Shown here: in pieces, positions 53,619 through 62,192 of the stretch
How positions within the stretch are numbered: the first letter of the stretch is position 1
Layout: every line of letters starts with the position of its first letter
From: Novosphingobium malaysiense
GTDB lineage: Bacteria > Pseudomonadota > Alphaproteobacteria > Sphingomonadales > Sphingomonadaceae
Direction: 5' to 3'
DNA length: 64,000 nucleotides
NCBI RefSeq assembly: GCF_000802225.1
Contig: NZ_JTDI01000003.1
Location: 1,280,634-1,344,633 of the forward strand
The notes under the pieces: model-generated
The model's input: the letters and a program-made list of their open reading frames with translations, nothing else
What the model was told of the DNA's origin: nothing
The model's database searches: none
Translations under genes and position numbers: made by a program

Positions 53619-54731
53619 CTAGCCATACACCGAAGCCTGACGCACCCGGCGAAGGAAATCCGCGATTAATGTCTCGTCATCGACGAACGAAACGATCTGC
53701 GGCCGGAGCGTGCGAACGGTGGTTGTGTTCCGAAACCAGGCACCGAAGTTCTCGGTCTCCTCGAGTGATTGCAAGGCCAGGGTAACGGCGAATGGCCCTT
53801 CGATCTCCTGTTCCGTGAGGAACTCGGAGAGGTCCTTCAGGTAGCGTTTGACGCTCAGATCGAACTCGCGAAGCGCGAGCCGTCCTTCGCCACTCGTCTG
53901 ATAAAGGGCAAACGAGGCGTGCGCGTGGATGAACCAGTCGTCACGAACGAACAGCCGTTCGATCCCACGCTGATTGAAGTCATGATTGAGGACTTGGTGC
54001 CCATCTTCGCAAACTTTGAACCAGCCTGGCGCGCCCTCACTGAAGCTCGGCGCCGACGATCGGACATGGTCTTCCTGCGTGAAAGGCCGCCGCAAATGAT
54101 CGAAGTGATCGCGGGGAAGAATACCAATGCGAAGTGCTCGTCCCGGTGCGACTACGTTGTTGGCTGCCAGCCGTGCATCTTCTTCCGCGGTCAGTTCATC
54201 GAGGGTACGTAGCCAATGCAGTTCGTCGACGAACCGGCTGCGCAGCATCCCCGGATCGATAGGCAGATTCCTTACGCCCGATCGGATCAGATATCCTCCG
54301 GTCAGTCGGTTCATGAACGGCCCGGTCGGGTGGCGGGGTATCCGAATGTCGAGAATGAACCCGCCATCCATGTGAAGCGGAACCACTTCGACATCCGCAG
54401 GCGTCGGGGTGATGCCGTCTTGGATCAAAGTCTGAACCCGAAGCGTGAACTTGTCGGCGTTGTCGGTCATCGGGCGGAAGCCGTCGAAACGGCCATCTCG
54501 TTCTGCGACCCCAACAATTATGCGCGACGGGCCGCGGTTTAGGAACGCGACGACGTCATCGATCAAGCGCGTCTTGGTTTCTGGTTTGTTGAAGTCGATC
54601 TGCCGTTTGAAATCAAGATCCTGCCCTTCCTGAAGATCTCCACCTTCGATCTCCGAGATGCTCAAAGGGGTGATAACATTGCGACGACGCCGCGGTTCTT
54701 TCTGACCTTCAACGGTGGTAATCGTAATCAC
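53619..54731 (-). CDS. Schlafen AlbA_2 domain protein
   Basis: A 370-residue protein. Residues about 35-155 match the AlbA_2/Schlafen domain: EGQDLDFKRQIDFNKPETKT, LIDDVVAFLNRGPSRIIVGV and a later GGYLIRSGVRNLPIDP. This domain binds nucleic acid and is common in transcription regulators and defence genes. The C-terminal half, rich in aromatic and acidic residues, is unrecognised. GTG 54731 has AAGGAG upstream. It is the middle gene of the leftward set. Confidence 0.72.
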   Translation of the reverse strand: MITITTVEGQKEPRRRRNVITPLSISEIEGGDLQEGQDLDFKRQIDFNKPETKTRLIDDVVAFLNRGPSRIIVGVAERDGRFDGFRPMTDNADKFTLRVQTLIQDGITPTPADVEVVPLHMDGGFILDIRIPRHPTGPFMNRLTGGYLIRSGVRNLPIDPGMLRSRFVDELHWLRTLDELTAEEDARLAANNVVAPGRALRIGILPRDHFDHLRRPFTQEDHVRSSAPSFSEGAPGWFKVCEDGHQVLNHDFNQRGIERLFVRDDWFIHAHASFALYQTSGEGRLALREFDLSVKRYLKDLSEFLTEQEIEGPFAVTLALQSLEETENFGAWFRNTTTVRTLRPQIVSFVDDETLIADFLRRVRQASVYG

Positions 54732-54784
54732 GAGACTTGGAGCTCCTTCAGTAATCGAGCCTTCGCTGCCGGCACTTCGCTGGG

Positions 54785-55627
54785 TTAAGGCCTTTCGATG
54801 TCGATATACTCCATCTCGATCGAGAATTGGCCCTCAATGACGGGCCGGAAGAAGTGCCACTCATCGGTCGCCGTGTCGGCTAGAAAGACATAGTCGGGCC
54901 AGTCGTCTCGCTCTGCGAGAGCCGCTTCGAGCGCCTCAGCAATGAAAATGTGATTGCTGAGTGCAACATCTGACCATTCGAGGATCAAGAAGGTCGCGTC
55001 TCCCTCCTGAGCACAGTCGTAGAGCTTGGGCAGCTTTTTCTTGAGTGCCGTCCGCATTCGCTCAAGGCGCAGATTCTCGACATCTTCTCCGACCGTTCGT
55101 GAAAGGAACAGAGCGCCATCGTGACGCCCGGATTCATTCCAGTGCACCCGCAGCGTCAGCTTCAGAGGAATCCCTTCGATCTCGTCAGAACGCGATCCGT
55201 GATATCCATTCGGGCGGTGGTGGCGATCCTTGCGTTCCGGGCACTCGTCATGAAGCTGCTTGCCTGCCTCCACGATCCAGGCCGAAAGCCTCTCGCGCAG
55301 TTCGGCGTGCGTTCGCCGATGCTTCCCCAAGGTTGGGTGAACAGGAAAAAGTAGCACGTACGTGCCCGGTTTTGGCATGTTGCCGTTGAGATTGGCTTCG
55401 ATCTCCGCTGCCAGTTCGCCAAACTCTTTCCCCGTCTGGATCGCGAGAGGGAATGGCTCGACTAGCGTGTGCTCAATGGCAATGCGCCGGTCGCCCAATC
55501 GCAAACGCATCTCGACCGGCGGACCCGATCCATCCTTTTCCGGGTAAGTCACATTGGACCGAGTCACCTTGAACTCGTGCTCAAGCAGCCGGACCAAGGC
55601 TTCGCATAGTGCTTCTTCATTATTCAT
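54785..55627 (-). CDS. Unknown protein with IEHT motif (possible nuclease-like fold)
   Basis: A 280-residue soluble protein. An N-terminal helix (NNEEALCEALVRLLEHEFKV) is followed by a strand-turn-strand VEMRLRLGDRRIAIEHTLVE, reminiscent of a PD-(D/E)xK core with the Lys replaced by Thr. The C-terminus is beta-rich (DYVFLADTATDEWHFFRPV). It is the first gene of the leftward set. ATG 55627 is assumed; ATG 55642 is possible. Function unknown. Confidence 0.6.
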   Translation of the reverse strand: MNNEEALCEALVRLLEHEFKVTRSNVTYPEKDGSGPPVEMRLRLGDRRIAIEHTLVEPFPLAIQTGKEFGELAAEIEANLNGNMPKPGTYVLLFPVHPTLGKHRRTHAELRERLSAWIVEAGKQLHDECPERKDRHHRPNGYHGSRSDEIEGIPLKLTLRVHWNESGRHDGALFLSRTVGEDVENLRLERMRTALKKKLPKLYDCAQEGDATFLILEWSDVALSNHIFIAEALEAALAERDDWPDYVFLADTATDEWHFFRPVIEGQFSIEMEYIDIERP

Positions 55628-55928
55628 GCGACCAGCTAGCATGTCGCCGACGCAATCCCTATGAAGGTTAGCTTCGCGCGCGCGGCGAGGTCAATCGTCG
55701 TCACCATTCCCAGATCGATCGCGCGTCCGAACGCGGCGGCAAAGCGCAACCCGATTTGTCCGACGTGCGCTTGCCCAATCCCGTCGACCTGACGCTCTTC
55801 TCCGATGCGTGCCTCGTGCACGACGGCAAGTTCCGCGTCGAAGCCGTGAGCGCGGCCCTCCCATCGCTGGCGACCAGATGCTAACGGGCGATGGTGTCAT
55901 CCTCTCGACGTGAAAGAATCCGCCCGCC
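55628..55928. other. Divergent intergenic region with gene fragment
   Basis: Lies between the leftward and rightward cargo operons and should hold both promoters. On the + strand, from about 55672 to 55882, an open stretch without a start codon reads like protein (for example VRLPNPVDLTLFSDACLVH) and stops at TAA, so it may be the tail of a decayed gene. Confidence 0.35.
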
Positions 55929-56756
55929 GTGACCAATCCAGAAAACCTCTCGCCCCGGCTCGCCGCGCTCAAGGCCGATCTCGCCGCCCGCATCCCGACC
56001 CGGAACCAGACGGCGCAGACCGAGCTCGCGGCCAAGTCGCTGTCCGAGGTGATCATCCTTTACCTGTCCTGGCAGGCGCGGCTTATCCGCCCGCGCCCGC
56101 GCGACGTGGTGATCTGGCCCGAGGTCACGGCCTCCAGCCATTATCCGGCCTACGCCGCCGAAATCGCGAACATCGAAGCCGCCTTCCGCGTCGGCGACGA
56201 TATGAATCCCTATCTCTCGACCCAGGTTCGGACGCACGCCTATGCGGCCGAACTGCCACCTCCCACGGCGGCGTTGTCGAACGACGAATGGGTGAAACGA
56301 AACTGGCGCGGCAAAGACCGGATGCGCGTCACCGTCGATGCTCACCATTTGCATCTCGGCGGCAAGCAGGCCGATGGCAGTGTGGCCCGTTCGGGACCAT
56401 TGCTGTTCGCCGGCATCACGCCCGATCAAGCATTCTTCCTGACGATCGGCGACCACGACAGTTTCGACGACGGCACTGTCTCGGGCATCATGCACGACAA
56501 GCTCGACGCCTATCTCGCATCGCAAGGGGGCGGTGCGATGCTCGGAGGCCCGATGATCACGCTCGGCGGCACGCAAGTGAAGGACGTCAGGCGCGCGGAC
56601 AGCATCATGAAGACGCTCCGCAAGCTCGACGACGCACTCGACAATCATGCCGAGTCTGACGTGAATGCCAGTGTCATCCGGCTCGAATGGGATGATATTG
56701 TGGCGACCAACGACACGAGCGGGCAAGAGTTCGCGCGGATCAAAGGCCAGCTCTAA
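55929..56756 (+). CDS. Unknown protein of the rightward cargo set
   Basis: A 275-residue soluble protein starting at GTG 55929. N-terminal helix (PRLAALKADLAARIPTRNQT), then a mixed domain with RMRVTVDAHHLHLGGKQADG, which has clustered His/Asp and a glycine turn, and LLFAGITPDQAFFLTIGDHD with a further Asp/His cluster. The His/Asp residues could form a metal site, but I do not recognise the family. No strong ribosome-binding site. Confidence 0.6.
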   Translation: MTNPENLSPRLAALKADLAARIPTRNQTAQTELAAKSLSEVIILYLSWQARLIRPRPRDVVIWPEVTASSHYPAYAAEIANIEAAFRVGDDMNPYLSTQVRTHAYAAELPPPTAALSNDEWVKRNWRGKDRMRVTVDAHHLHLGGKQADGSVARSGPLLFAGITPDQAFFLTIGDHDSFDDGTVSGIMHDKLDAYLASQGGGAMLGGPMITLGGTQVKDVRRADSIMKTLRKLDDALDNHAESDVNASVIRLEWDDIVATNDTSGQEFARIKGQL

Positions 56757-57087
56757 GACGCCACAAGATGCCCATCGCAATATTTCGAAGCTCAACGCGA
56801 CTGTATGCGATGGTAAACTACAGATGGCGTTGGCGATTCGGTCCGTGACCCGCTGTCACGCGATAAATCCGCCGCCACGTGAACGTCTCGCAGGGTGATC
56901 GGGCTTCGCAGATGTTTGGGACGGGGCGGCAGGCGGCTCTGCGGCAGTATTCCGGCCGACAAACTGCTGGTGACCCCGCCGCCCCATGCCTTCTTTGGGC
57001 TCTTTCGGGGAAGCGCAAGGCGCTAAAATCGCAATTGTTACCTAAGGCTTGCGGGAAGTGGGGGGCTTGCACCAAATATGCGGCGCA
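56757..57087. other. Noncoding gap before the HEPN gene
   Basis: No gene seen. GGGGCGGC (56933-56940) and GCCGCCCC (56978-56985) are inverted 8-mers 37 bases apart. An AT-richer stretch near 57020-57040 could hold the promoter of the HEPN operon. Confidence 0.4.
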
Positions 57088-57519
57088 ATGAAAAACTCCT
57101 ACGAAACCGCCAAAGCGTTCGCACTTGATTTCGGGCGGACGGAATATGCGCTCAAGCGCTCCGGCTATATTCGAAAGAACAAGGACGTCGCCGAGGCGGA
57201 CTGGGACTCATTCGCCAGCGATCTCGGCGCGGATTTTTTCGCGCATATAGTCGAGAAGGCGATCGCCAAGACGCTCATTGGCGATCCACCGCGTCGACTG
57301 ATGGCAGACATGACTTGGTCACCAGAGAAAACCTCGCCGCTCACCAACGTGCACGAGTTGATAGTTCAAGGCGTATGTCGCGTGCGGAATAGCTTTCTTC
57401 ACGGAGAAAAATTCACAGGCGGACCAGAGGGGCAGTGGGATCGCGACCTTGCGCTGGTCAAAGAGGCGCACGCCGTGCTGACGGAAGCGATGGCCTGCGG
57501 GCACCTCACGCACAATTGA
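57088..57519 (+). CDS. HEPN domain protein (putative RNase)
   Basis: A 143-residue all-helical protein. The near C-terminal segment VCRVRNSFLHGEKFTGG contains Arg100-Asn-Ser-Phe-Leu-His105, the Rx4H motif that forms the active site of HEPN ribonucleases, in its usual helix and followed by a glycine turn. HEPN proteins cut RNA as toxins or abortive-infection effectors. Start ATG 57088 (MKNSYETAKAFALDF) is the first ATG giving a helical N-terminus. It is 15 bp upstream of the next gene, so the two are an operon. Confidence 0.7.
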   Translation: MKNSYETAKAFALDFGRTEYALKRSGYIRKNKDVAEADWDSFASDLGADFFAHIVEKAIAKTLIGDPPRRLMADMTWSPEKTSPLTNVHELIVQGVCRVRNSFLHGEKFTGGPEGQWDRDLALVKEAHAVLTEAMACGHLTHN

Positions 57520-57534
57520 GCAAGGGTACGGTGA

Positions 57535-58857
57535 ATGCGCTTCACAAAATCCGAAGGGCTGACTGAGTCCGAAGTGCTTCTTGCCTCGCTATGCGAGCAA
57601 TCGTTCTTTGCGCTGTGGACATACCCAAATCTGTTCAAGAAGGCCGCGAAGGAAATGATCGACCTCATGGTCGTCTTTCGCAACGACGTCCTCCTCTTTT
57701 CGGACAAAAGCTGCGCCTATCCAGAAACGGATAATCCCGAACTGGATTGGAAGCGTTGGTATTCGCGTGCCATCGCAAAATCTGCCCATCAGGTGCAACA
57801 GGCCGAACGCTGGCTTCGAAATCAGCCGACCCGCATATTTCTCGACGCCAAGGCAACGGAACCGTTGCCCATCGACCTGCCACCTCCTGACACTCTCAAA
57901 ATTCATCGTATTTGCGTCGCGACAGGTGCAGCGGGACATTGCCGCCGCGTAACCGGTCAGCCGATGCTCGGATTGGATTTTACCGCCACAGGCGACGAGG
58001 CGCCACTCCGCATCGGAACCGTGCCCGAAGCACACGGCTTCCTTCACGTCTTCGATGCAGAATCACTCGCCTTGGTGATGCGAGAGCTCGATACCATCAG
58101 CGACTTTGTGGAATATCTCGATGCAAAAGCCGATCTTGTGGCGGGAGGCAAATTCAAGGGGGCGCCGACGGAAGCGGACTTGCTAGCCTATTATCTCCAT
58201 CATGGCCGCACATTCCCCGACGCCCAGCAGGATTTCGTCCTTCAACCAAATCTCTGGCGACAGGTGGAAGCACAGCAGCCGTTTCGGGAAGGCCGCGAAC
58301 TCAACCGCCGCCATCGTCTGTGGGACCGGCTAATCGATCGCGTGACCCGGCTCTATCTTGCCGAGGAACTCCAGTTCGGCAACGAAACGACAATGGCAGA
58401 CCATGAGCGCCTCGTTCGGGTCATGGCAAGCGAAAGCCGGTTCTACAGACGCATCCTGTCACAGGCGATCGAGGATCGCGCCGAGCGAGCGCGCGGCGGC
58501 TGGATCGGGTCCATTCTTCCATCCCAGGATCCGAATGTCCTCTACGTGTTGCTGATGGGGCCTGGCGCGCGCCGCGACCAATATGAAGAGTACCGAACGC
58601 AGCGGTCGCAGGAACTGGTTCTTCGTTGCTACGCCGCGAAGGCTGCTCGCCTGCAAGCACGCTTCATTGTCGGCATCGGCCTTGATGCCCCCGGCGGCGA
58701 TGGATCGTCGGAAGATCTGGTTTATCTCGACACCGATGATTGGACCGCGGAGGAGGCGCAAAAAGCCGAGGATATTCGCCGCGACCTTGGTTATTTCGTC
58801 GAAGGCAAGATGCAGGAGCAGCTGTTGGACGTCGAGGAGTATCCAGGTTCGTCTTGA
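57535..58857 (+). CDS. Putative PD-(D/E)xK nuclease-like protein
   Basis: A 440-residue protein. The N-terminal block KEMIDLMVVFRNDVLLFSDK (Asp43, Asp57, Lys58) looks like the core D...(D/E)xK hairpin of restriction-type nucleases. The rest is helical and charged, with ILPSQDPNVLYVLLMGPGAR and an acidic C-terminus. I know no named family. It follows the HEPN gene by 15 bp, AAGG lies nine bases upstream, and it precedes the Mrr-like gene, which suggests a single transcription unit. Confidence 0.6.
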   Translation: MRFTKSEGLTESEVLLASLCEQSFFALWTYPNLFKKAAKEMIDLMVVFRNDVLLFSDKSCAYPETDNPELDWKRWYSRAIAKSAHQVQQAERWLRNQPTRIFLDAKATEPLPIDLPPPDTLKIHRICVATGAAGHCRRVTGQPMLGLDFTATGDEAPLRIGTVPEAHGFLHVFDAESLALVMRELDTISDFVEYLDAKADLVAGGKFKGAPTEADLLAYYLHHGRTFPDAQQDFVLQPNLWRQVEAQQPFREGRELNRRHRLWDRLIDRVTRLYLAEELQFGNETTMADHERLVRVMASESRFYRRILSQAIEDRAERARGGWIGSILPSQDPNVLYVLLMGPGARRDQYEEYRTQRSQELVLRCYAAKAARLQARFIVGIGLDAPGGDGSSEDLVYLDTDDWTAEEAQKAEDIRRDLGYFVEGKMQEQLLDVEEYPGSS

Positions 58858-58929
58858 TGACAGGGTAATGCCCCGATCCGGTTGCCAGTAGCATGGACGT
58901 ACGCGCGAACCTGTTCTAATCTTGTTCCC

Positions 58930-61900
58930 ATGGCGAGCACTTCAGCCCCGACTGATTGCGACGATGATACTCACGGCATCCTGCCGTCCCAGTTCCTGCG
59001 GGAGAGGCGGCCAGAAATCTATTCCGACACCGCCGGTCGGACGGACTATGAGCTCGACAGAGCGGTCTTCGATCATCACCTTGAGACCCTGACCCGGCGT
59101 AACCAGACTCACGGCTTCGAGATTTTTTGCAGAAAACTCTGCGAGCGCGCGATCTGTCCTAACCTTAGAGCGCAAACCGGTCCAGATGGCGGCGGCGACA
59201 GCAAGGCCGATGGCGAGAGCTTTCCCGTCGCCGACGAACTCAGCAATATCTTCTTCGAGGGCGAAGCCAATTCGGGCCGCGAACGCTGGGGCTTTGCATT
59301 CAGTGCGAAGGGGGAGTGGAAGCGAAAGATTCGCGAGGATGTCGACGGGCTCATAAAGACCGGTCGCAGCTATGATCGCATCATTTGCGTGACGAGCCAG
59401 TATATCAAATCGAAGGCGCGCGCGGCGCTTGAAGACGAGCTTTCACAAAGCACCGGTGTTCCGATCACGATCCACGACCGCACCTGGGTCATCGAGCAGG
59501 TTCTCGACCATGGGCGCAAGGACCTTGCTTATAATTATCTCGGGGTCGGCAAGGAAATCACCGACGAGAGCAAGCTTGGCCCGACCGACTATTCCCGCCT
59601 GCAGCAACTTGAAGAAATCGAACGAGACCTGGCTCGTGCGGCTTCCGGGCCGGGGATCGGCCGCGATCATGTTCTTGACGCCCTCGTCGCGGCAAAGCTG
59701 TCGCGTGGAGTGGAAAAGCCCAAGGTCGAGACTGACGGGCGGTTCGATCGCGCGATCCGTCTCGCGGACAAGTATGGCAACCTCCATCAGAGGGTGGAAG
59801 CTCGGTACGAGCGCATCTGGACGGCGGTCTGGTGGTACGACGATTTCGCCTTTCTCAACGATGAGTTTGACGCAATTGCAGCGCTCTCCAGCGAAGCCTC
59901 GCACGCGCGAACGCTCGGATTTCTCGTCAACCTGGGCCAACTTCTGTTCACTGCGGTCCTCCACGGACACGCGGGCCGGCAAGCCATTCAGCTCGACAAG
60001 CGCATCGCTAGGATCACCGAGCTGCTGACGCCTATGGGCGAAGACGGCGAGCGGCCGAACAACCAGCTCGAGGCCGACGCAGCACTGCTACACATCGAAA
60101 TGAACTGGGCGGCGATGAGCAGGGACGCCGATGCGCTGACCGCCATTTGGCGCGGCTACGCCGACATTATCGATCGAGCCAAAGGGCTCGGAGAGTTCGA
60201 TGCGGAGCGTGTCGCAAATCTGATTGAGGCCGCGGAGGCGGTGGCCGGAGACGATCCCGCTTACGCGGAATTGATCGACAAACTCGCGGATTTCGTGGCG
60301 GAGCGTAAAGGTGAGTCGCAAGGGGCTTTACTCCTGCTGCGCCGCGCGAAGAAGCTTGAGCTGACCAGGCATTTCGAGATGATCAGGCTGCTCTCGAAAG
60401 CCGTCCTGCATCTCACCAAGAAGGAACACAGCCACAGTCTCGAAGATGCACTGTCTCATCTGGCGATCGCGTATCGCAGTGCGGGGTTGTCTTGGGCAGC
60501 ACGAGCGACCTGCATCTTCGCTATCTCCACCATGTTGATCGAGGTCGAAGAAGGCGACCGACTTCCGCTCCGTTTTGGCGTTTTGCTGAAGATCTGGATC
60601 AGCCTGTCCATTGACCTTCGCCATTATCCAGACATCGCCGTCGCGCTTCCCCTGCTCAAGGGGGTGGTCGCAGGACTTCCTTATAGCGACGAAGCGCGCG
60701 CGCAATTTGGCAAGCAGATCGAAGAATTCGAAATCAGCGCTGGCAGTCAGATACTGAACCTGTCGGATGACGAACTGGCTCGCCTCGCCGAGTGGCCGGA
60801 TGTGCTCGAGCAGAACGAGATATTCCTTGTGCGTACGGCGTTGCTGTACGCACTCGGCTATGAGGACATCCTTCGCGGTGATGGTAGCATTCCCGAAGCC
60901 GAGACGGCCGAAGGTGTGGCGCAAAAGTTCTCAGTGATGCTCAGCCAGCCGATCGGGTCACAAAGGCCCGAGAATAGCCCGATCCTCAATGAGACGAGCA
61001 AGACCCAGCGCTTCACCACACGCATATTGGGCATGATGGTCGATGTCCGTACGCCTGGAAGTGACAACGGCATTCTGGTTGCCGAAATGTTGTTGAGCAG
61101 CCTCGAAGCCTTCCTCGCGACCGCGATCGAGCATCGGATCATGCCGCATGCCGAGCATTTCACGATCGAAGTGTCAGAGGACGATACGTGCGAACAGCCT
61201 GCATTCTCGATCGATCGTGACCATATGGTGGGCTCGCTTCAATGGCCCACATCATTGCCGCCAACGCGGTTTAGCGAACAAGCGATCATCCGCGATCTCT
61301 GGCCGAGCATCGCCGCGCAGCTTCTGGATGCGACCTGCATCGTTCCTGACGTCGAGAACGTCCTGACGGCCTTGACGCGCGAGGAACGGGCGATCGATCG
61401 GATGACAATCGCGACCACGTCGCCAAACAGCTATCATCGCGTATTCTCCCGATACCTCACGCGCGTGTCCGATCTCGTCGAGACGGACTGTCGGCCATAT
61501 CCTCCGCGAACACGACCCAAGATCGAACGCATCGACATCGAGGGCCTGGTGGCAAAGCAATCTGGAAAATCGCGAGACGAGCTTCGCGAGCGTGAACCGC
61601 GCGGCGAGAGCCACCGAGATTATGGTATCCGCACCGTCATCGATCTCCATCTTTGGGACGCGGCAAACTGGCGCGGCGCAGGGTTCCTTGGAAACGAGGA
61701 AGGATATCCGCCGTTCTACGCGCTGCTGTTTGAGGACGAAGCAGCTGCAACCAAGATATTTGCACGGTGGCGCGAGCGCATTGGACCCTATGACGAAAGT
61801 GACATCATCCGCCTCTCAATCATCCGGCGAATACCGAACATCGATCACTTTCATTACTCGATCCAGATTAGCGCGAACCCTGACCGCGCAGAGATGGAAT

Positions 61901-62160
61901 CCGGCCGAATTGTCGGATTCACAGCACGGTCGCTCGTGACGGAAGCCACGAGCGACCGCAATCTAGATACGTTCTTGGAGTTGTATCGTCAGTTCGGCGC
62001 CTACTATCTCATTCCCGCCATCTGGAACGATGGCATGGATGAGCCCCGTTTCCTCATCAATCTTCCGGTCCTGAAGCGCGCCCTTAATGTCTACGAAGCG
62101 GCAGACCTCACCGACCAGCACATCGAGCTGATGGCAGTGAAGCAAGCGCAGGAACGATAG
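58930..62160 (+). CDS. Large Mrr-like nuclease with helical repeat C-terminus
   Basis: A 1076-residue protein. Residues about 60-185 form a predicted PD-(D/E)xK domain: GPDGGGDSKADGESFPVADE (Asp90) then GFAFSAKGEWKRKIREDVDG (Lys127) and IICVTSQYIKSKARAALEDE. This matches the nuclease module at the N-terminus of many phage-defence proteins. Residues about 220-650 are long helical hairpins resembling tetratricopeptide-like repeats, and a mixed domain closes the protein. No Walker motif is visible. ATG 58930 is chosen; upstream sequence is poor. Role as DNA-targeting effector is inference. Confidence 0.7.
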   Translation: MASTSAPTDCDDDTHGILPSQFLRERRPEIYSDTAGRTDYELDRAVFDHHLETLTRRNQTHGFEIFCRKLCERAICPNLRAQTGPDGGGDSKADGESFPVADELSNIFFEGEANSGRERWGFAFSAKGEWKRKIREDVDGLIKTGRSYDRIICVTSQYIKSKARAALEDELSQSTGVPITIHDRTWVIEQVLDHGRKDLAYNYLGVGKEITDESKLGPTDYSRLQQLEEIERDLARAASGPGIGRDHVLDALVAAKLSRGVEKPKVETDGRFDRAIRLADKYGNLHQRVEARYERIWTAVWWYDDFAFLNDEFDAIAALSSEASHARTLGFLVNLGQLLFTAVLHGHAGRQAIQLDKRIARITELLTPMGEDGERPNNQLEADAALLHIEMNWAAMSRDADALTAIWRGYADIIDRAKGLGEFDAERVANLIEAAEAVAGDDPAYAELIDKLADFVAERKGESQGALLLLRRAKKLELTRHFEMIRLLSKAVLHLTKKEHSHSLEDALSHLAIAYRSAGLSWAARATCIFAISTMLIEVEEGDRLPLRFGVLLKIWISLSIDLRHYPDIAVALPLLKGVVAGLPYSDEARAQFGKQIEEFEISAGSQILNLSDDELARLAEWPDVLEQNEIFLVRTALLYALGYEDILRGDGSIPEAETAEGVAQKFSVMLSQPIGSQRPENSPILNETSKTQRFTTRILGMMVDVRTPGSDNGILVAEMLLSSLEAFLATAIEHRIMPHAEHFTIEVSEDDTCEQPAFSIDRDHMVGSLQWPTSLPPTRFSEQAIIRDLWPSIAAQLLDATCIVPDVENVLTALTREERAIDRMTIATTSPNSYHRVFSRYLTRVSDLVETDCRPYPPRTRPKIERIDIEGLVAKQSGKSRDELREREPRGESHRDYGIRTVIDLHLWDAANWRGAGFLGNEEGYPPFYALLFEDEAAATKIFARWRERIGPYDESDIIRLSIIRRIPNIDHFHYSIQISANPDRAEMESGRIVGFTARSLVTEATSDRNLDTFLELYRQFGAYYLIPAIWNDGMDEPRFLINLPVLKRALNVYEAADLTDQHIELMAVKQAQER

Positions 62161-62192
62161 GCGCTGACGGCTAGGCGCCCAATATCATTGAA

